In this document: positions 33,921 through 45,986 of the stretch, piece after piece | Position numbering within the stretch: position 1 is the first letter of the stretch | Layout of the letters: every line of letters starts with the position of its first letter | Source: Phoenix dactylifera | Lineage: Eukaryota; Streptophyta; Magnoliopsida; Arecales; Arecaceae | Assembly (NCBI RefSeq): GCF_009389715.1 | Contig: NC_052399.1 | Location: forward strand, 5,148,585 to 5,212,584 | DNA: 64,000 nucleotides | Direction: 5' to 3' | Notes under the pieces: model-generated | Databases searched by the model: none | The model's input: the letters and a program-made list of their open reading frames with translations, nothing else | Told to the model about the DNA's origin: nothing | Position numbers and translations under genes: made by a program

Positions 33921-34984
33921 GGCCAGGTACAGGTTGGGTCAATATGGATTGGATCAAAAATCTGTCAATCCCATCTTGGCCGACAAAATTAGATTCTAAC
34001 ACAACCTTTTTATTAAACTGATGACCCATCTTGTATAACATGTTTAATAAATGGATTGAATTAGGGTGGATGTGTTAAATAGAATTTAAGCAGGTTATAA
34101 GTGGATCTTGAATGGATTAAATAGATCTCGTCATCACTCCACTCTGCCCAACTACTGAATGGGTCAAATGGGTTAAATGGCTCAAAATTTTAAATATGCT
34201 TCTGGCTCGTTCAATAAATGGGCTAGACCTGGTCAAATGACCTAGTTTGCCCAACATGAACCTGATTAAAGCGGCTCAGTTATTCATTGGGTCATCAAGT
34301 ATCGCTAATAAATAATTCTAAAAAAAGTGCATTAATGAGAAATGACTTTATCAATAAGTGTATCAAGTGTAACATTGAACGATGTTTAAGCATATTCATA
34401 TTTTGATAGTAGCATCCATATCCACTTTGAGGCCTTGGGTTTAGATTCTTGCAATGGCATGACCATTATACTTCTAAAAAAATGTGGAGCTTCAAGAAAA
34501 CCATTCAGTGAAATTCATAAATAATCACCACATTCTCTAGATGAAAATGTTCGCATCAAAACAATAATCGGTGAGCTCTTATCGGCCGATGAAAATTTAC
34601 ATCACATAGTTGCATTTCAGCTGTGGGGGCCATTAAATTATGATTTTCGAGTATAGTAAGGTCATTAGCTAGACCAAGCCACCACCTTAGTATTTCAGTC
34701 ATAGCCCACAAAATATCTTGGTGCCACATCACACTCCATCAGCTTAAACAAGTGCACTGCATATTAGGGAGACTCTTTTTGGAAACCATGTTGCGACTAC
34801 CTGCTACTGCTGAATTTTAATTGAGCTTGCATGGGAATAAGTTAAGCTAATTATTGGAACAATTGATTATGAGAATTATTTGTTTAAGATTTTGATTTAA
34901 ATTGATCAAAGAATTATCATTATTACTTGAGATTATATGCATGCTTGTATGGTCCGCCATACAGGTATGTGGCGTTTGTTGCAC

Positions 34985-35290
34985 TTCCAGTTCGAGGCAT
35001 GACATACCATATATATTGTAGTTGACAACACCGAGATGATGGCCAGGTTGCCATATAACGTGCATATCATTGTACCAATGTGCCACATCTATGATCTAGT
35101 ACCCATGGGTAAAAAAGAACCTTTGATTCAAAAGAGTTACAAAAGATGATTTGATTCAAAAACAATTGCAACTCCTTTGTTGCAGACAGTCCATAGACAA
35201 ATGACATCTTGATGGCTGGAAACAATAATCATCGACTGCAAAATCTTTCAGCTGAAAATTGGTAATCCGTCACCAAACATGTTCCATGGC
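34985..35290. repeat. Dispersed or duplicated segment, copy B
   Basis: Similar to about 16020-16290. It holds no supported coding sequence. Confidence 0.6.
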
Positions 35291-36807
35291 ACCACCTCCG
35301 GTGACCGTGTTGGAGTTGGTGATGGCTATGGGAGGCCCAAATGGTCGGCGCAGGTAACAGGTAAGTCGATGGAGTAGGAGAAGTATTCAGAGCTAGGGAA
35401 GATTAAAACTTTGGTTGGAAAATATTGGGATGGAGATCAACAATCACATGGTTGAGAAAGGCAAAGATTTATTAATTTTTACCCATTAATTCTAGTCCCC
35501 TAACGGACGCCATTAGAACAGCATTAAGAGAGGTAATAATTATTTTTTTATTTTTAATTCAGCTATGGTAGAAGAGTTAAGAGGGGGAATCATAATTGCA
35601 ACCGAGAAATGGTTTTTCAGTAGAAAAAAGGCATTTTTTTCAAAAAACATTTAGTTGCCATAATTACTGAAGAATCTATTAATGCGAATACATACAAAAG
35701 AAAAACAAAAGTGTTTGTCCTTTTTTTTTGGACAAGCCATATATCGCTGTTTCTTTCCCTGTTATTTTATGATGATTAAGTTTGTATTTGTAATATGAAT
35801 TTAATAGGTTAGTAAGAGTAGAAATTAAATTTGGGATGCTTTAGGAAAGGAGAGAAAATTAAGAAAGACACCCGTTATGCCTTATTGATTTCAGATTTCA
35901 TTAATACAGTAACTCAGATATGGTTTTCATTTAATCTAATTAATTGCTATATTCATTGAATGTTATAATAGAAAAGTAAACAAGCCATAACGCCTAATCC
36001 CATATAGTTTATGAATCCCTACATATAATCTTTATATAGTGTCTCCATGTATTAAGTTATTAACAAGAGTATAAGCCGTGCTCATTGCATGAGAAAGATG
36101 AAGCGGATGAAAGAAATGGCTATCACATAATTATTATTCTTAAAAAATTTTATAGGTATCTCTTCTATTTAGACGTGGACGACAAGAACTCATACAATTT
36201 ATTTTTTTAGAACTACTATAAATAAAAGTCAAATATTTTGAATTAATTGCTCTATACTTTTGGAGAAAAGGATTACGGCTCCTCCGGATTTTCCATTTCA
36301 GTTATGATGGTATGATGATACATTCTCCCTGTCTTAACTCGAGATCTCTTTTTTGGTAACTATTACGAATCGTATGCATAAATTCAAACGACAGTGCACT
36401 ACTGCTGCATCATTCAGCACGCCTCCGAAGAGAGATGGCCTCTGGCTCTGGAATCCAGATACCAGTTCTCATCCTTCTGCTCTTCTCATTCCCGGCTATC
36501 ATCCATGGCTGGGGAACAGATGGCCACTTGACTGTGTGCCAGATAGCACAGGTAGGTTTCTCCTGCTACAAATACTAGTCTTTCCTGTTGATAGCATTCA
36601 TCATCTACATACGTAAAAAAAAAAAAAATTATTTTCATTTTTGATGTAATATCCATGTTAAACCTATAGTAAACTACATGCCACATGGCCCATTTCATGA
36701 TTAATGGTCTGCATGCATGATCTTACATCATCATGTAGACGACATACTACACCATTCATCTTCTCATTTTTAGGTTAAACAAAAATCGTAGAAGCTACTC
36801 TGCATGG

Positions 36808-36873
36808 TCACCAGTTCACCACAAAAGCACGCAAATTACTATTCAGGATTGTCACCAGTTCGCCACAAAAGCA
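36808..36873. repeat. 22-bp block repeated 44 bp apart in intron 1 of nuclease copy 4
   Basis: TCACCAGTTC(A/G)CCACAAAAGC A at 36808-36829 recurs at 36852-36873 with one difference. Confidence 0.75.
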
Positions 36874-37410
36874 TATGGCTTAAGCCATAAACAACACACG
36901 CAATTCATTTTTCTCCAAACACCATGATACTTTTCATGGGAGATAAAAGAACGGCTATATGACTATGCTACGCTTTTGTAATTCCTTGCAGCATATCCAC
37001 ACAAAAAAAGACAGGGATTGTAACTTCCATGCAAAAGAAGGATTGACCCCACTTCATGCGATTCCACTCAGATCACCCATCACACATATCTCAAAGCATA
37101 TCAAAATCTACTATTTATTTGTCTACATAGATCTCAAAGCAACTAGTGGATAATTCAATGATTACTTCATGCGAAGGAAGATGAACCCTTCTTTTGCCAA
37201 CCTCGACTTGCTTGAATATTATTAAGGTTATAATGATCGTTTGCACAAAAATAAATTTATAATTATATTTTCTCTCTTTGTTCTCAATTTCTACATTAAC
37301 TTTACCATTATGGATTATAAATTCTTATCTTGCTGATACCGTAGCCATGCTTGTAAATTTGACCAATAATATGAGTATCTTTTTATTTGGTGTTTAGGAA
37401 CGTCTAAGTG

Positions 37411-37490
37411 ATGCTGCGGCGGCAGCAGTAAAGGAACTGCTTCCAAGCTAATGCTGCGGCGGCAGCAGTGAAGGAACTGCTTCCAAGCTA
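37411..37490. repeat. 40-bp tandem duplication in exon 2 of nuclease copy 4
   Basis: Units 37411-37450 and 37451-37490 differ at one base. Copies 1-3 have one unit. The length is not a multiple of three, so the reading frame is lost. Confidence 0.95.
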
Positions 37491-38707
37491 TGCTGATAAC
37501 GATCTAAGCAGCCTTTGCTCGTGGGCAGACAGGATTAAGTTCCGCTACCGGTGGTCATCGGAACTTCACTACATTAACACACCATACGTCTGCAATTACA
37601 ACTTCAACAGTAAGCAGCAATATTCATTCTGTTTGCATCTGTACAAGCATTGTGAACATTTTAGTTTGCATCTAAGTAGCTTAAAGGTGCCTCAATGAAC
37701 TCGAAAACTTTCACTACATAACCTTAATTATGTTAGCTACATACTGAAGTACTTAAAAATTAGAGTTTCTACTGAAAGATAAAAATGGCTTTGGTTATTA
37801 ATTTTATTTTATCTTTCTCTTCATCTACTATTTTTGTTTCTAATATTAAGTATAAGATATCGAAGGATAAATATTAATATGTTTCTACTAAAAGGTTTTA
37901 TGATTAATTCATGATATCAAAAAAAAAAAAAAATTAAAAATAACTCAAATTTGTAAATCATTTAGAAAGGGATGTTGCTATGATCATTGTCGCTTGCATA
38001 CCTTTGCCTATAACAATAGCTACCAGGCAAGTATTCAGATGGCTCCTTATGAGGCTTTATATGGTAGGAAGTGTAGATCACCTATCTGTTGGGATGATGT
38101 GGGGGAGAGGAAGATTCTGGGTCCAGAGATTATTCAGCAGACAGTGGAGAAGGTCCAGCTGATCAGAGAGCGACTTCGGGCAGCTTAAAGCAGACAGAAG
38201 AGTTATGCTGATATCAGGAGGCGGGATCTGGAATTCCAAATCGGAGATCATGTTTTTCTCAGAGTGTCCCCTTCTAAAGGGGTAATGCGATTTGGAGTTC
38301 GGGGTCAGCTCAGCCCGAGATATGTGGGACCATTCGAGATTCTCGAGAGAGTTGGAGCTGTTGCTTATAAGCTGGCACTTCCACCTACTTTATCGGGGTT
38401 CATTCTGTTTTCCATGTCTCTATGTTGAGGAGGTATATTGCTGATCCCAGTCATGTGATTGAAATGGCACTTTTGCAGCTCCACGCAGATCTTTCTTATG
38501 TTGAGCAGCCTATCCGTATAGTGGATAGGAAGGACCAAGTTTTGAGGAGGTGCACGATTCTTTATGTAAAGGTGCAGTGGAGCAATCACAGTGAGAGAGA
38601 AGCTACTTGGGAGCTGGAGGAGGAGATGAGAGAAAAGTTTCCTGCCTTGTTCTTGGATTGAGATATGTTTTAATTTCGAGGACGAAATTTCTTTTAGTTG
38701 GTTAGAG

Positions 38708-38783
38708 TGTAAAGATTTGAATTTGGGCCCGTCCTTGGGCCCAACGAACTGAAGTCGGCAATGGGTAGTCGGCAATGGGTGCC
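38708..38783 (+). repeat. LTR of the older chromovirus, first part
   Basis: Left 76 bp of the interrupted LTR, ending in GTGCC, which is duplicated at 48286-48290. The remainder runs from 48286 to about 50432. Confidence 0.75.
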
Positions 38784-41081
38784 TGTCACGCCCCGAACCC
38801 GAACCTAGGCCCGGGACGCGCCAGACGCCGCACACCCGCACGGCGGACCGCACGGGCGTGCAAGGCTGAATAATCAGACACTCAAGTCACAACATCAGAT
38901 CACAATATCAATACTAAAAATCTATCATTTATGATAATCAAATCAATAATTCAATTTCAAATGTCTCAAATAAAGTTGATAACATTTATTTACAAGATCA
39001 ATTACTTATGACAAAATGAATTTAAATCTATCTATGTCCAGTGTCATAAGTCCTCTCCTCCCGAATCCCCCATCAATCATCTCCTGCAATTATGTCAAAA
39101 ACAGGTATGAGCTACAACAGCTCAGTAGGTAACAACATGCATAAAGTCACGATAACATGTATTAAAGCATATGCAATGTAACTACAGGTCATGTGCACAA
39201 AATAAATATGATGATCCGCAAACCAGTCCGATACTCAAGTAATATATATATACCATCTCAGTCTATCACATCACGCATAACATAATCTACAGATCAAACC
39301 GCATGACTACGGCCACATCATCCAGTGGCATGGTCACACCGAAGTGTCAACACTCTGCTCCTAATGGAGCCCTGCACCGCAGTGCTGCACCCCAGGGTGC
39401 CCAATCTCTGCTCCTCAGAACATGCTCCGCAGAGCCAAAACACCCCATAGTGCCGGAACTAGTTCCTCATACAAGTCGACAGGGCCAACGTTTCCACCCC
39501 ATTGGCGGGAATCCTAGACAATAGTCACGCGGTCTCCAAAATCACATCCACAATTTTCAACAATCAAACTTAATATAAACATAAGTTTTCAAAACCAATA
39601 TCTACATAATAGATTTTCAGATGATCGATTTCCAGTCAAAAACATGCTTCTAAATAATAATGATGCCAAGAATATAAAACATATCAATATGCTGGAAATA
39701 ATCATACACATATGCATAATACATGTAAATCATACTTTGAGCAAGGTTACCTACCTGGGCTCGCTTAAAAATCCCTGCCACAGATATCACGAACCCCTGA
39801 TATAAACATAAATATTAATTATTTAATTAATTAAGAAACATAATTTAAACTAATTCCAATCTCCTAAACTCCTAAGTTCATAGATCCAAGAATAAGTAAA
39901 CTAGATCTCAAAAATCAGAGTTCTTTAGACCCAAACCAATTGTGGCCCAACACAAATTAGACCCAAATGAACCAAACCAGATTACAGGTCCAAATCAGAT
40001 CTCGGGCCCAAACCAAACCAGCCCACAAATCCAATCAGACCCAACTCAGCCCAAAAACAGATCCCTAGCCCAACCCAAACCAGGTCTGACCAGACCAGAT
40101 TAGATTAAATCTTGACGAACCAGATTACACTCAAATCAGGCTAACCCCAATTTCTGACTCAGATCCAAACCATAACCCAAACCTATTCACTCAAATTCAG
40201 ATCAAACCCAATACAAGGATTAGGTGGAACCGGTTCATAATCTAAACCGGTTCATGGTCTGATCCCCACTTGAGGCACGGAAATCAAAGCAAGGACAAGC
40301 ACCCAGCCGGAAGAAGAAGAAGAAGAAGAAGAAGAAGAAGAAAAAGAAGGAGAAGAGGAAGAAGAAGGAGAAGAAAAAGAAGAAAGGAAGAAGGGGGGGG
40401 GGGTGGCTGGTGGCTCCGGTCGGCCCTCGGCGGCCGACCGTGGCCCTCGGCGGCGGCGCTCGGCCAGCCGCCGTCGGCTACCCCACCTTCACAGGCGGCA
40501 CCGAACGGGAAGAAGAAGAGAAGAAGGAGAGAGAGAGAGGAAGAAAAGGGAGGAAAGAGAGGGAGACCGGGGCTGGAAGCCCGGCCCCCGTTCACCCACC
40601 TCCGGCCGAACCCATTTCGGTCGGATTGACCCCGGCCGGCCGCCGTCGGCCGGCCGAATCTCCCAAAAAGGAACTTCCCCGAAACAGGGGAAGTAAAACT
40701 CATTGATTCCCATCGTTTCTCTCCCCTTAAATTCAAAAAAATAGGCCTACGTTGTCTTGCTCACCTCCGGTCGTCGACGAGTGTTTCTCCGGCGGCGATG
40801 GCGGCTCCGGCGACGACGGGGCTCCGGCGATCTTCTCAAAAGAGGGGAAAAAGAAGAGGAAGGGATGGGTTCTCAGAGAAGAAAAAGAGAGGGAGAGAGA
40901 GAGAGAGAGAGGGAGAGGGAAGAGGGGAAGAGGGAAGAGGGGGGGGGCTTGCGGAGATCACGCTGGCCGTTCGGCCGGCGTGTTCATCGTGGGAAGACCA
41001 CGATGAACAGACTGAAGTCGGCATCCATTGCCGACTTCAGTTCATTGGGCCCAAGAATGGGCCCAATTTCAGGTCCTTACA
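38784..41081 (-). repeat. 3' LTR of the nested chromovirus
   Basis: Pairs with 45987-48285. It includes a GAA-rich tract (40309-40403) and a GA/G-rich tract near 40870-40950, which give artificial Lys/Arg/Glu-rich open frames. Confidence 0.9.
40309..40403. repeat. GAA-rich and poly-G microsatellite in LTR
   Basis: (GAA)n-like tract followed by a G run. The matching tract in the other LTR is at 47511-47605 with different lengths, as expected of slippage. Confidence 0.9.
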
Positions 41082-41129
41082 CTCTAACCAACAAAAAAAA
41101 AATTTCGTCCTCGAAATTAAAAACATACC

Positions 41130-44084
41130 TCAATCCGAGAATAAGGCTGGATACTTCTCTCTCATCTCCTCCTCCAGCTCCCAGGTGGCTTCTCTCTCAC
41201 TATGATTGCTCCACTGGACCTTGACATATGGGATAGTGCGTCTTCTCAAGACTTGGTCCTTCCTATCCACTATACGGACAGGCTGCTCCACATATGTAAG
41301 ATCGGCGCGAAGCTGCAAAGGTGCCACATCAATCACATGATTTGGATCAGCAATATACTTCCTCAGCATGGAGACATGAAATACAGAATGAACTCCCGAT
41401 AGAGCAGGTGGAAGTGCCAGTCTATAAGCAACAGATCCAACTCTCTCGAGAATCTCGAAGGGTCCCACATATCTCGGACTGAGCTTGCCTCGAACTCCAA
41501 ACCGCATGATCCCTTTAGAAGGGGATACTCTGAGGAACACATGATCTCCGACCTGAAATTCCAATTCCCGCCTCCTGATATCTGCATAGCTTTTCTGTCT
41601 GCTCTGAGCTGCTCGGAGTCGTTCTCTGATCAACTGAATCTTTTTCACTGTCTGCTGCACCATCTCTGGGCCCAAGATCTTCCTCTCCCCCACATCATCC
41701 CAACAGATAGGCGATCTGCACTTCCTACCATATAGAGCCTCATAAGAAGCCATCTGTATGCTTGCCTGGTAGCTATTATTATAAGCAAACTCTACCAGTG
41801 ACAAGTGATGATCCCAAGAGCCCCTCATATCAATAGAGCAGGCTCTCAGCATATCCTCTAGAATCTGGATGGTCCTCTCAGACTGTCCATCTGTCTGTGG
41901 ATGAAAGGCTGTACTGAAGCTAAGGGTGGTCCCCAAAGCTCTGTGCAAGCTGCCCCAGAAATGTGCCACAAACCGAGAATTTCTGTCTGATACAATGGAT
42001 ACTGGAACTCCGTGCAGCCGTATTATCTGCTCGATATATAATTCTGCCAGCTTCTCCAGTGTCATCCCAGTCTTAATTGCCAGAAAATGAGCTGTTTTGG
42101 TCAGTCTGTCTACGATCACCCAGACTGAATCATGACCTCTAAGGGTACGAGGTAGCCCTGATACGAAATCCATAGTGATATGCTCCCATTTCCACTCTGG
42201 AATCGGCAGAGGCTGTAGCATACCTACTGGTCTCTGATGCTCAATCTTAACTTGCTGACAAGTTAAGCATTGAGATACATGCTGGGCAATCTCCCTCTTC
42301 ATGTAATTCCACCAAAACACCGCTTTCAGATCCTTGTACATCTTGGTACTGCCTGGGTGCACTGTATATCCCGTACTGTGAGCTTCATCCATGATTTCCT
42401 TCTTCAGACCAGGATTATCTGGAACACAGACTCTGTTAATAAACCTCAAAGAGCCATCTTCATGTATACGGAAATCTGACTGTGTACCAGACTCGATATC
42501 CCTCCTGATCTTCTGGAGTCGAGGGTCATCAACTTGCGCTGCCTTAATTTTATCAATAAGTGTAGGCTGGACTCGCAAGTTTGCCAATTTCATAGTAGCC
42601 TCATGTAGATACACCTCTATCTCTGCTCTCCTCAGATCTTCCAGAATATTCTTCTGAGTAGTAATCAAGGCTGCAATATTCCCTGAAGATTTTCGGCTCA
42701 GTGCATCTGCTACTACATTTGCCTTTCCAGGGTGATAGTGGATAGTCAGATCATAATCTTTTAACAACTCCAGCCACCTCCTCTGTCTCATGTTCAGCTC
42801 TTTTTGAGTAAAGAGATATTTCAGGCTTTTATGATCAGTATATACCTGACATGTCTCTCCATACAAATAGTGCCTCCATATTTTCAGAGCAAATACAACT
42901 GCTGCAAGCTCGAGATCATATGTGGGATAGTTTTCTTCATAAGGCTTGAGTTGTCTAGAGGCGTAGGCAATAACTTTTCCATTCTGCATCAGCACACAGC
43001 CCAAACCCTTCTTGGAGGCATCACTGTAAATAGTATAATCAACACCCGTGACTGGCAGAGTCAAAATAGGTGCTGACACTAGCCGGCGCTTCAATTCCTC
43101 GAAGCTCTTCTCACACTGATCCGACCACTCGAATTTCACTCCTTTGCGAGTGAGTCGAGTCAAGGGCCCAGCAATACTAGAGAAGCCTTCTACAAATCTT
43201 CTGTAATAGCCGGCTAATCCAAGAAAACTGCGGATCTCTGATACATTTGTCGGTCTGCTCCAGTCAACTACAGCTTCGATCTTCTTCGGGTCAACCATAA
43301 TTCCTTCTTTAGATACCACATGCCCCAAGAACATCACCTGATCCAGCCAGAACTGACATTTCTTCAGTTTCCCATACAATTGATTCTGTCTCAAAATTTC
43401 CAAAACAATTTTCAAGTGTTGCTCATGCTCAGTATGACTCTTGGAATAGATTAAGATGTCATCAATAAACACAATTACAAATTTGTCCAAGAAAGGTTTA
43501 AATACCCTGTTCATCAGATCCATAAATGCAGCTGGAGCATTTGTCAACCCGAAAGGCATCACCAGATACTCATAATGGCCATATCTGGTGCGGAAGGCAG
43601 TCTTGGCTATATCAGACTCCTTTATCCTCAACTGATGATATCCAGATCGCAGATCAATCTTTGAAAACACCTGGGCACCCTGAAGCTGATCAAACAAGTC
43701 ATCAATCCGGGGCAGGAGGTACCTGTTCTTGATAGTCACTTTGTTAATTTCTCGGAAATCAATGCATAGCCTCATACTGCCGTCCTTCTTCCTCACAAAT
43801 AACACTGGTGCACCCCAAGGAGAGACACTGGGTCGAATGAAACCCAGATCCAATAGCTCCTGCAACTGTTCCTTCAGTTCTTTTAGTTCAGCAGGGGCCA
43901 TTCTGTAAGGAGGTCTAGATATGGGTGCCGTACCAGGGTTTAGATCAATGGCAAATTCCACCTCTCTAACTGGTGGTAAACCAAGAAGCTCATCAGGGAA
44001 AACATCAGGGTATTCTCTGACCACGGGTATGTCTTCAATTTTCTGTTCCGACTGCTCAGAATTCATGACGGCTGCCATATACAC
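41130..44084 (-). CDS. pol: pol region of the nested chromovirus (RT, RNase H, integrase, chromodomain)
   Basis: An open frame of 984 codons. In order: RT with [12 protein letters not shown] and FIDDILIYS; RNase H with [13 protein letters not shown] and [10 protein letters not shown]; an HHCC zinc finger ending CLTCQQVK; the integrase core with MDFVSGLP and IVSDRNSRF; a GPF/Y-type module ([12 protein letters not shown]); and a C-terminal chromodomain-like segment ([16 protein letters not shown]). This order (RT-RH-INT-chromodomain) defines chromoviruses. Part of the element described at 38784-48285; fossil or recently mobile copy. Confidence 0.9.
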   Translation of the reverse strand: MYMAAVMNSEQSEQKIEDIPVVREYPDVFPDELLGLPPVREVEFAIDLNPGTAPISRPPYRMAPAELKELKEQLQELLDLGFIRPSVSPWGAPVLFVRKKDGSMRLCIDFREINKVTIKNRYLLPRIDDLFDQLQGAQVFSKIDLRSGYHQLRIKESDIAKTAFRTRYGHYEYLVMPFGLTNAPAAFMDLMNRVFKPFLDKFVIVFIDDILIYSKSHTEHEQHLKIVLEILRQNQLYGKLKKCQFWLDQVMFLGHVVSKEGIMVDPKKIEAVVDWSRPTNVSEIRSFLGLAGYYRRFVEGFSSIAGPLTRLTRKGVKFEWSDQCEKSFEELKRRLVSAPILTLPVTGVDYTIYSDASKKGLGCVLMQNGKVIAYASRQLKPYEENYPTYDLELAAVVFALKIWRHYLYGETCQVYTDHKSLKYLFTQKELNMRQRRWLELLKDYDLTIHYHPGKANVVADALSRKSSGNIAALITTQKNILEDLRRAEIEVYLHEATMKLANLRVQPTLIDKIKAAQVDDPRLQKIRRDIESGTQSDFRIHEDGSLRFINRVCVPDNPGLKKEIMDEAHSTGYTVHPGSTKMYKDLKAVFWWNYMKREIAQHVSQCLTCQQVKIEHQRPVGMLQPLPIPEWKWEHITMDFVSGLPRTLRGHDSVWVIVDRLTKTAHFLAIKTGMTLEKLAELYIEQIIRLHGVPVSIVSDRNSRFVAHFWGSLHRALGTTLSFSTAFHPQTDGQSERTIQILEDMLRACSIDMRGSWDHHLSLVEFAYNNSYQASIQMASYEALYGRKCRSPICWDDVGERKILGPEMVQQTVKKIQLIRERLRAAQSRQKSYADIRRRELEFQVGDHVFLRVSPSKGIMRFGVRGKLSPRYVGPFEILERVGSVAYRLALPPALSGVHSVFHVSMLRKYIADPNHVIDVAPLQLRADLTYVEQPVRIVDRKDQVLRRRTIPYVKVQWSNHSEREATWELEEEMREKYPALFSD

Positions 44085-44114
44085 AGAGCACCCCTTCCTG
44101 AGAGACCGAATACC

Positions 44115-45800
44115 CTATAAGGCTGCCACTATCTGAGGGGAGACACACCCTCCATCACCCACAAAATAAAACTCTTCAATGTCAGGGATTCGGAAAGTCA
44201 CCCGCTTCGAGAAGCAGTCAATGGTAGCGTGATATATAGCTAACCAATCCATACCCAGAATTAAATCAAATTCATGTAAGTCCATAACAATAAGGTCAGC
44301 TTTCAAGTCTCTACCCTCTACAATTACTGGGCAAGACTTGCATATCAGTGAGGTGATCATCTTACCCCCAGCTGGGGTACTAACACATAATTCCCTCTCC
44401 AAGGGTGAGCAAAATATATCATGCTTATGCACATATGTAGATGAAATAAAAGAGTGTGTGGCCCCTGAGTTGAATGTGCATATGCATAAGTAGAATGTAC
44501 TAATAAGGTACCTGTCACTGCCGTGTTGGATGCCTGAGCATCCTGCTGTGTCAGTGCATATATCCGTCCCTGGGTGCGAGACCCTCCTCCTGTCTGCTGT
44601 CTGGGAGCGGCTGGCTGAGAAATCTGTGCTGGATCAGGGGGAATCTGTCGCTGAGGAGCCCTAGCGCTCGGTGGCCTCTGCACAGATCCGGCCCGGGGAC
44701 AACTAGAAATCCTGTGGCCCGGCTGACCACACCCATAACAGACAATAGTCCTAGACTGGGTCTGAGGACACTGAGCCATCTTGTGGCCCTGTTGGCCACA
44801 TCTGTAACATGCTCCAACGCTGGGCCGTCTCCGGGGACAATCAATGGCCTTGTGTCCAATCTGACTGCAAAAATAACAGGCTCCTGATATCACCCGGTGC
44901 TCTGGTGCAGTCCTCCCAGGTGGAGCTCGCTGCCCTGCTCCGTGACGGATCTGCACGGGTCGGCGTACATGCCGCTCACTATCCGAATCAGAATCTCTGG
45001 CCCTCTTCAGCCTCCCTTTATGTGCTTCCTGCGTCTCTTTCCAGATAATCTCCATATTCTTCGCTCTGTCTACAAGATCATCATAGTCGGTCCACTGGAC
45101 AGCAGCCAAGCCTCGACGCAGGTGGGGTCTCAATCCCTCCTCAAATCTACTCATCCTGGCTACAGGGTCCTGGACGAGGGAGGGTGCAAAACGAGACAGT
45201 CTATCGAACTCTGCCTCGTAATCCTCAACTGACATACTCCCCTGAGAGAGACTCAGGAACTCTCTCTCCAACTCTCTGACATGGCTGGACGGAAAATATT
45301 TGGAATAAAAAGCCGTCCGAAATCCAGCCCAAGTCACAGTCCCGATATCCTGTATCATGGTCCGCTCCACTGACTCCCACCAGTGGTGTGCCCGGTCCTG
45401 GAGCATATAAGTAGCATATCTGACTCTCTCCTCCTCGGTGCATCCCATGGCCCTGAAGGCCTTCTCCATCTCGTCAAGCCAGTGTTCGGCCTCCTGGGGA
45501 TCTGTGGTTCCCTTGAAGGCCGGAGGAGCCAACTTCCGGAATTCTGCAATGCTCCTCCCCTGATCCGACGAGCTAGCAGAGGGATGCTGTGGCTGTGGGT
45601 CCCTCTGCTGTCTGACCAGCCCAATCACCTCCCTGACCAGTTCCAATATTGGGGTCGATCCTCCCGCCTGATCCTGCTCTGGTCGGTCTAAAACTGTCGG
45701 AGCAATCTCCTCTTCCTGAACTCACTCAGCTGGGCGAGGAGTCGCCGGATCATCTCCCATCGTCTCAATCAGACGACGAGGTGGTACACGAGCACGGCGG
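44115..45800 (-). CDS. gag: gag and protease region of the nested chromovirus
   Basis: Minus-strand gag with the retrotransposon gag core (AEHWLDEMEKAFRAMGC, RAHHWWESVER) and three CCHC zinc knuckles of the type CYRCGQQGHKMAQCP, followed by an aspartic-protease-like region (DLILGMDWLAIYHA). Lies upstream of pol in the usual order. Fossil element part; nearly whole. Confidence 0.85.
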
Positions 45801-45966
45801 GGCGGCATCCTGATACAGACATAATACCACAAGTTAGGGTTAAGTCAAAAATCATCCTATGAGTTTACTACCCCACTCTCATTTCCTCACATGTGTCCCT
45901 ATGCTCCTAGGGTTTTCATTAGTTATTGTTCTTTTGTTCTGATGTCCCTAGTGATCGTTAACCTAA

Positions 45967-45978
45967 GCTCTGATACCA
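45967..45978 (-). other. Primer-binding site of the nested chromovirus
   Basis: TGGTATCAGAGC on the minus strand, 8 nt inside the 5' LTR edge, complementary to the 3' end of initiator methionine tRNA. Confidence 0.9.
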
Positions 45979-45986
45979 CTAAAATC

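Larger units (their letters stand above)
32746..36434. other. Intergenic region upstream of nuclease copy 4
   Basis: No gene seen. It contains a poly-T run at 32944, a 196-bp retroposon-like insertion at 33324-33519, the segment similar to 52690-53065, and the segment similar to 15880-16320. Confidence 0.6.

Noticed and set aside
40270-41224. Arg/Lys/Glu-rich open frames (also 47472-48488)
   Set aside because: Produced by GAA and GA microsatellites within the paired LTRs; no codon-like constraint.
41202-45691. Plus-strand open frames opposite gag and pol
   Set aside because: Shadows of the real minus-strand coding region.
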